From: Lachnospiraceae bacterium UBA6987
GTDB lineage: Bacteria > Bacillota > Clostridia > Lachnospirales > Lachnospiraceae
Assembly (NCBI GenBank): GCA_002449955.1
Contig: DJYD01000051.1
Location: forward strand, 1-9,843
Direction of reading: 5' to 3'
Length of the DNA stretch: 9,843 bases
Position 1 is the stretch's first letter, and each line of letters begins with the position of its first letter. Shown one piece after another: positions 7,709 through 9,843 of this stretch. The position numbers were made by a program, and so were the translations under genes. The notes under the pieces were generated by a model. That model ran no database searches. It saw only the letters and a program-made list of their open reading frames with translations, and was not told where the DNA came from.

Positions 7709-7737
7709 ATAGTAGTATATATTTCCGTCTTTGTCAA
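7709..7737 (-). promoter_or_regulatory. SigA-type promoter of tRNA-Thr (and probably alaS)
   Basis: The minus strand carries a perfect TTGACA (7732-7737) and TACTAT (7709-7714) separated by 17 nt. The start would be near 7702, giving a pre-tRNA leader of about 14 nt. It is the only convincing minus-strand promoter upstream of alaS. Confidence 0.82.
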
Positions 7738-7780
7738 ATGTTTTTTCGCATAAATCGAATAAAAAATTCAAGAATTCTAC

Positions 7781-7809
7781 TTGACATTCCGTTTCCGGCG
7801 TTGTATATT
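7781..7809 (+). promoter_or_regulatory. SigA-type promoter of tRNA-Met
   Basis: A perfect TTGACA (7781-7786) and TATATT (7804-7809) are separated by 17 nt, about 16 nt before the tRNA-Met 5' end. It diverges from the tRNA-Thr promoter, with a roughly 43-nt A/T-rich stretch between the two -35 boxes. Confidence 0.82.
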
Positions 7810-7825
7810 ATGCCATGCGTCCCAT

Positions 7826-7899
7826 GGCGAGGTAGCTCAGCTGGCTAGAGCATGCGGTTCATACCCGCAGTGTCGAGGGTTCGAGTCCCCCTCTCGCTA
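7826..7899 (+). tRNA. tRNA-Met (anticodon CAU, elongator type)
   Basis: A 74-nt cloverleaf. The acceptor stem GGCGAGG / TCTCGCT includes G1-U72, as in Bacillota elongator tRNA-Met. The D stem is GCTC/GAGC, and the anticodon stem TGCGG/CCGCA closes the loop TTCATAC. The T loop is TTCGAGT. The paired first base and the absence of three consecutive G-C pairs next to the anticodon loop argue against an initiator tRNA. A tRNA-Ile with lysidine-modified CAU is formally possible but the body resembles tRNA-Met. The T stem GAGGG/CCCCC holds an A50-C64 mismatch. The discriminator is A, with no encoded CCA. Confidence 0.92.
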
Positions 7900-7908
7900 C
7901 GCACATTG

Positions 7909-7935
7909 AAAGGCGGCCGGTAAGGCCGCCTTTTT
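7909..7935 (+). terminator. Intrinsic terminator of tRNA-Met
   Basis: AAAGGCGGCC-GGTAA-GGCCGCCTTT is a perfect 10-bp stem with a 5-nt loop, followed by further T residues (7931-7935). It is a strong rightward terminator. On the other strand the same hairpin lies about 30 nt beyond the degV-family stop codon but is followed only by TTTCAA, so it may terminate that transcript weakly. Confidence 0.9.
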
Positions 7936-7966
7936 GCTGTGTGCATCAAATTCTTCAAGCATCCCT

Positions 7967-8833
7967 TTATCGCTCTTTTCCGATAAAGAACAGCGCCACC
8001 ACACCCGGACCGGTATGGGAACCGATGACCGGGCCGACATCCACGACGCGTTCCACGTCCACATGCCACTCTTCTTTCAGAACTTTCTTAAGGAATTCCA
8101 CATCTTCCATGCAGTCTCCATGACTGATAAAGACAGGTCCTGCGCCGGGCTGCTGTGCAAGTTTCCCGTAGCGTGCAGCGAGAGCCCGCAGAGAATTCTT
8201 CCTGCCGCGTGCAACCGTGACGGGGATCAGATGCCCGGCGTTATCCATATGCATGACCGGTTTGATATTCAGCTTGCTGCCGACCGAGGCAAGGGCCGTC
8301 ACAACACGTCCGCCCTTGATCAGATACGACAGATCATCCACAGTAAACCAGTGGCACTGATGGAGCTTTAAGTTTTCCGCATACTGCGCTGCTTCGTCAA
8401 GGCTTGCTCCGGCAAGCTTCTGTTTTCTTGTCAGATAAACGATCATGCCGTATCCGCCCGATGCAGCCAGCGTATCCACCGTACGGATCCTGCGTTCGGG
8501 ATATTTTAGCTTTAGTTCATCCGCAGCCACGCAGGCACTTTGATAAGTGGAGGAGAGCCCGGTGGAAAAGCCGAGATAAAGAATATCATTGCCCTTTTCC
8601 AGTTCCTTAGCGAAGGCTTCTTCAAAGTCCGCGCTGTTCACCGCTGATGTCGTCGCATTATGTCCTGCGCGGATCTTGCCGTAAAACTCCCTTGCGGGCA
8701 TGTCATAATTCTTATAGATGCGGTCCGAGTCGTCAAACAAAAATGACAGGGATGAATAATGGATTTCCCACTCATGCATAAGGGATTCAGGAAGATCACA
8801 GGAGGAATCTGCAAATAATACGTACGGAGCCAA
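7967..8833 (-). CDS. DegV family protein (fatty-acid binding)
   Basis: Cytoplasmic protein of 288 residues, the standard DegV length. The family binds a fatty acid; in Gram-positive bacteria DegV-fold FakB proteins present fatty acids to the kinase FakA for phosphorylation, but no fakA is in this window. Visible motifs are the N-terminal VLFADSSCDLP (5-15), the TTS ligand-contact motif (61-63), GFSTGLSSTYQSA (88-100), FTVDDLSYLIKGGRV (163-177) and SHTGPG (272-277). The start is TTG at 8833: an in-frame TAG lies seven codons upstream, the first internal ATG (residue 19) would remove the conserved first strand, and AAGAAGAGG sits 8 nt before the TTG. It is transcribed alone, converging with tRNA-Met and divergent from the XRE-family gene. 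Confidence 0.93.
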   Translation of the reverse strand: MAPYVLFADSSCDLPESLMHEWEIHYSSLSFLFDDSDRIYKNYDMPAREFYGKIRAGHNATTSAVNSADFEEAFAKELEKGNDILYLGFSTGLSSTYQSACVAADELKLKYPERRIRTVDTLAASGGYGMIVYLTRKQKLAGASLDEAAQYAENLKLHQCHWFTVDDLSYLIKGGRVVTALASVGSKLNIKPVMHMDNAGHLIPVTVARGRKNSLRALAARYGKLAQQPGAGPVFISHGDCMEDVEFLKKVLKEEWHVDVERVVDVGPVIGSHTGPGVVALFFIGKER

Positions 8834-8907
8834 ATCTTTTACCTCTTCTTTCTATACTGGTTTGCCAAACGGCATTTATTTCTGTCATTATTGTAATCCT
8901 TTTCCTG

Positions 8908-8937
8908 ATTATAATCCATCTACCCGAAGTTATTCGG
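8908..8937 (-). promoter_or_regulatory. Possible degV-side promoter with inverted repeat
   Basis: In the 241-nt gap between the degV-family and XRE genes, the minus strand shows a perfect TATAAT (8908-8913), but no good -35 box at normal spacing. An inverted repeat CCGAA-GTTA-TTCGG (8924-8937) covers the place where the -35 box should be. This layout could fit an activator- or repressor-controlled promoter, but both elements are short and could be chance. Confidence 0.3.
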
Positions 8938-9010
8938 AAGGAAACCGTCTGTTCCCTGCGAAAGTCCCGTCCGTAGAGCCTCTCCACTGGCAGTAGAATG
9001 GACAATCGCA

Positions 9011-9039
9011 TTGATTTTCAGACCGTTTTGTGCTATTCT
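9011..9039 (+). promoter_or_regulatory. SigA-type promoter of the XRE-family gene
   Basis: TTGATT (9011-9016) and TATTCT (9034-9039) are separated by 17 nt, with a TG dinucleotide (TGTGC) before the -10 box. The start near 9046 gives a leader of about 29 nt and rules out the in-frame GTG at 9030 as the translation start. Confidence 0.72.
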
Positions 9040-9074
9040 TTTATTGTCGAATTCAGAAGGAAAGGATAAAAGTC

Positions 9075-9719
9075 ATGGAAGCTGACGGCTCGGTAAAAAG
9101 CATCGTGGCCAGGAATCTGGCAGATCTCAGAATGAAGCGCGGTATGACGCAGCTTCAGCTTGCCGATGCTCTCAATTACTCGGACAAGGCCGTTTCCAAA
9201 TGGGAGCGCGCAGAGTCTCTTCCTGACCTTGAAGTTCTGATCCGCATCGCCGATATCTATGAAGTCGATCTGGATTACCTGATTTCTGCCGAACACGATG
9301 ACAGGTATTCGTCTTCGCCCAAAGAGCGCAAGAAGCGGGCAAAGCGCAACTATTATTTCATCATTGCCATGTCCATCCTGCTTGTCTGGCTGATTGCCTC
9401 TCTTGTATTTGTCATCCTTGTCGGCATCCACGGCTACAAGCTCGTATTCGGTCTGAGCTTTCTGTATGCCGTACCCATCTCCTGCATAGTCCTGCTGGTT
9501 CTGAATTCCGTCTGGTTTGGCGGAAGAAAAAACTTTTATATTATTTCCCTGCTCATGTGGTCATGCCTTGCCACGATCGTGATCACGTTTCATGCTTTCC
9601 TGGGAAAGTTCTTCCCATTAATTTTTATTCTGGGAATTCCGGGACAGCTGATCATTGTTTTATGGTGTCTTCTGAACAATCCGAATCATCTGAAACCGAA
9701 TCGTCTTGAAAATCGCTGA
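9075..9719 (+). CDS. Membrane-anchored XRE-family transcriptional regulator
   Basis: Protein of 214 residues combining an N-terminal HTH_3/Cro-CI DNA-binding domain with a membrane tail. The HTH spans about 9-69; MTQLQLADALNYSDKAVSKW (24-43) forms the two HTH helices, and ESLPDLEVLIRIADIYEVDL is the usual Xre continuation. A basic linker (KERKKRAKR, about 83-91) leads into four hydrophobic segments near 93-117, 123-147, 153-175 and 178-202. The linker predicts that the DNA-binding domain faces the cytoplasm. The ATG at 9075 is chosen over the GTG at 9030 because the latter lies upstream of the -10 box; GGAAAGGA precedes the ATG. Its target and signal are unknown. It is a single-gene unit with its own promoter and terminator, divergent from the degV-family gene. 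The membrane part resembles no named sensor domain I recognise. Confidence 0.88.
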   Translation: MEADGSVKSIVARNLADLRMKRGMTQLQLADALNYSDKAVSKWERAESLPDLEVLIRIADIYEVDLDYLISAEHDDRYSSSPKERKKRAKRNYYFIIAMSILLVWLIASLVFVILVGIHGYKLVFGLSFLYAVPISCIVLLVLNSVWFGGRKNFYIISLLMWSCLATIVITFHAFLGKFFPLIFILGIPGQLIIVLWCLLNNPNHLKPNRLENR

Positions 9720-9730
9720 TGACATTCCAT

Positions 9731-9757
9731 AAACCGCCCGGATCCAGGCGGTTTTTT
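9731..9757 (+). terminator. Intrinsic terminator of the XRE-family gene
   Basis: AAACCGCC / GGCGGTTT forms an 8-bp stem with an 8-nt loop (CGGATCCA), followed by a T run to 9757. It begins 12 nt after the stop codon. Confidence 0.88.
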
Positions 9758-9763
9758 AATACG

Positions 9764-9790
9764 AAAAAAGCACCGCAGTCGCGGTGCTTT
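9764..9790 (-). terminator. Intrinsic terminator of tRNA-Lys
   Basis: On the minus strand GCACCGC-GACT-GCGGTGC forms a 7-bp GC-rich stem, extendable by three A-T pairs, followed by six T. It lies just after the tRNA-Lys 3' end and tail-to-tail with the XRE-gene terminator, 6 nt away. Confidence 0.88.
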
Positions 9791-9795
9791 CGGCG

Positions 9796-9843
9796 TGGGC
9801 CATTGGGGGCTCGAACCCCAGACACCCTGATTAAGAGTCAGGT
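9796..9843 (-). tRNA. tRNA-Lys (anticodon CUU), 5' part cut by window edge
   Basis: The last 48 nt of a tRNA (about positions 26-73) are present. The anticodon stem CCTGA/TCAGG closes the loop CTCTTAA, so anticodon CUU reads the lysine codon AAG. The variable loop is GTGTC, and the T arm is TGGGG-TTCGAGC-CCCCA. The 3' acceptor strand ATGGCCC is followed by discriminator A and no encoded CCA. The D arm and 5' acceptor strand lie beyond the right edge. Confidence 0.9.

Noticed and set aside
8796..9011. Minus-strand open frame overlapping the degV-family start
   Set aside because: It overlaps the conserved degV N-terminus in another frame and covers the regulatory gap. Its translation is Arg/Ile-rich with no recognisable motif.
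9731..9790. Two adjacent hairpins considered as a repeat element or attachment site
   Set aside because: They are two independent terminators with opposite U-runs, one for the XRE gene and one for tRNA-Lys. Their stems differ in sequence, and no integrase or tRNA 3'-end duplication is seen in the window.

Overview
The window looks like core-genome DNA of a Gram-positive bacterium of the Bacillota, probably class Clostridia or a relative. This rests on the strong purine-rich ribosome binding sites, consensus SigA-type promoters, the rpsU/phoH/ybeY neighbourhood, a YtgP/SpoVB-type flippase, a DegV protein, and an AlaS with a Cys-rich insertion in its catalytic half. I could not place it to genus. 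None of the three tRNA genes encodes its own CCA end where the 3' end is visible.

Left block (1-4560, minus strand): a compact operon reads leftward from a consensus promoter at 4529-4557. Its order is phoH (nucleotide-binding PhoH protein), ybeY (16S rRNA maturation endonuclease; ATGA overlap with phoH), a 14-helix MOP-superfamily flippase (1 nt after ybeY), and a BaiN/HI0933-family flavoprotein (28 nt further on). A further reading frame may begin at 41 and run off the left edge. The operon combines RNA metabolism with cell-envelope and redox genes.

Middle block (4570-7740, minus strand): tRNA-Thr(CGU), alaS and rpsU lie in line. tRNA-Thr has its own promoter and ends only 35 nt before the alaS start codon, with no T-box or separate alaS promoter visible, so the two are probably co-transcribed. 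rpsU (S21, 58 codons) has its own promoter between alaS and itself and ends at a strong intrinsic terminator that separates it from phoH. All of these genes serve translation.

Right block (7740-9843): a plus-strand tRNA-Met(CAU, elongator) diverges from tRNA-Thr and ends at a strong hairpin terminator. It converges with a minus-strand degV-family gene (fatty-acid binding) that starts with TTG. Divergent from degV is a plus-strand gene for an XRE-type DNA-binding protein with a four-helix membrane tail, with a clear promoter and terminator. The right edge cuts a minus-strand tRNA-Lys(CUU), whose terminator faces that of the XRE gene.

There are no insertion sequences, CRISPR arrays, phage genes or toxin/defence modules. 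No stretch over about 300 bases lacks a gene. I see no clear case for a previously undescribed system; the points worth checking are the tRNA-Thr/alaS arrangement, the contracted rpsU-phoH neighbourhood and the membrane-bound XRE protein.
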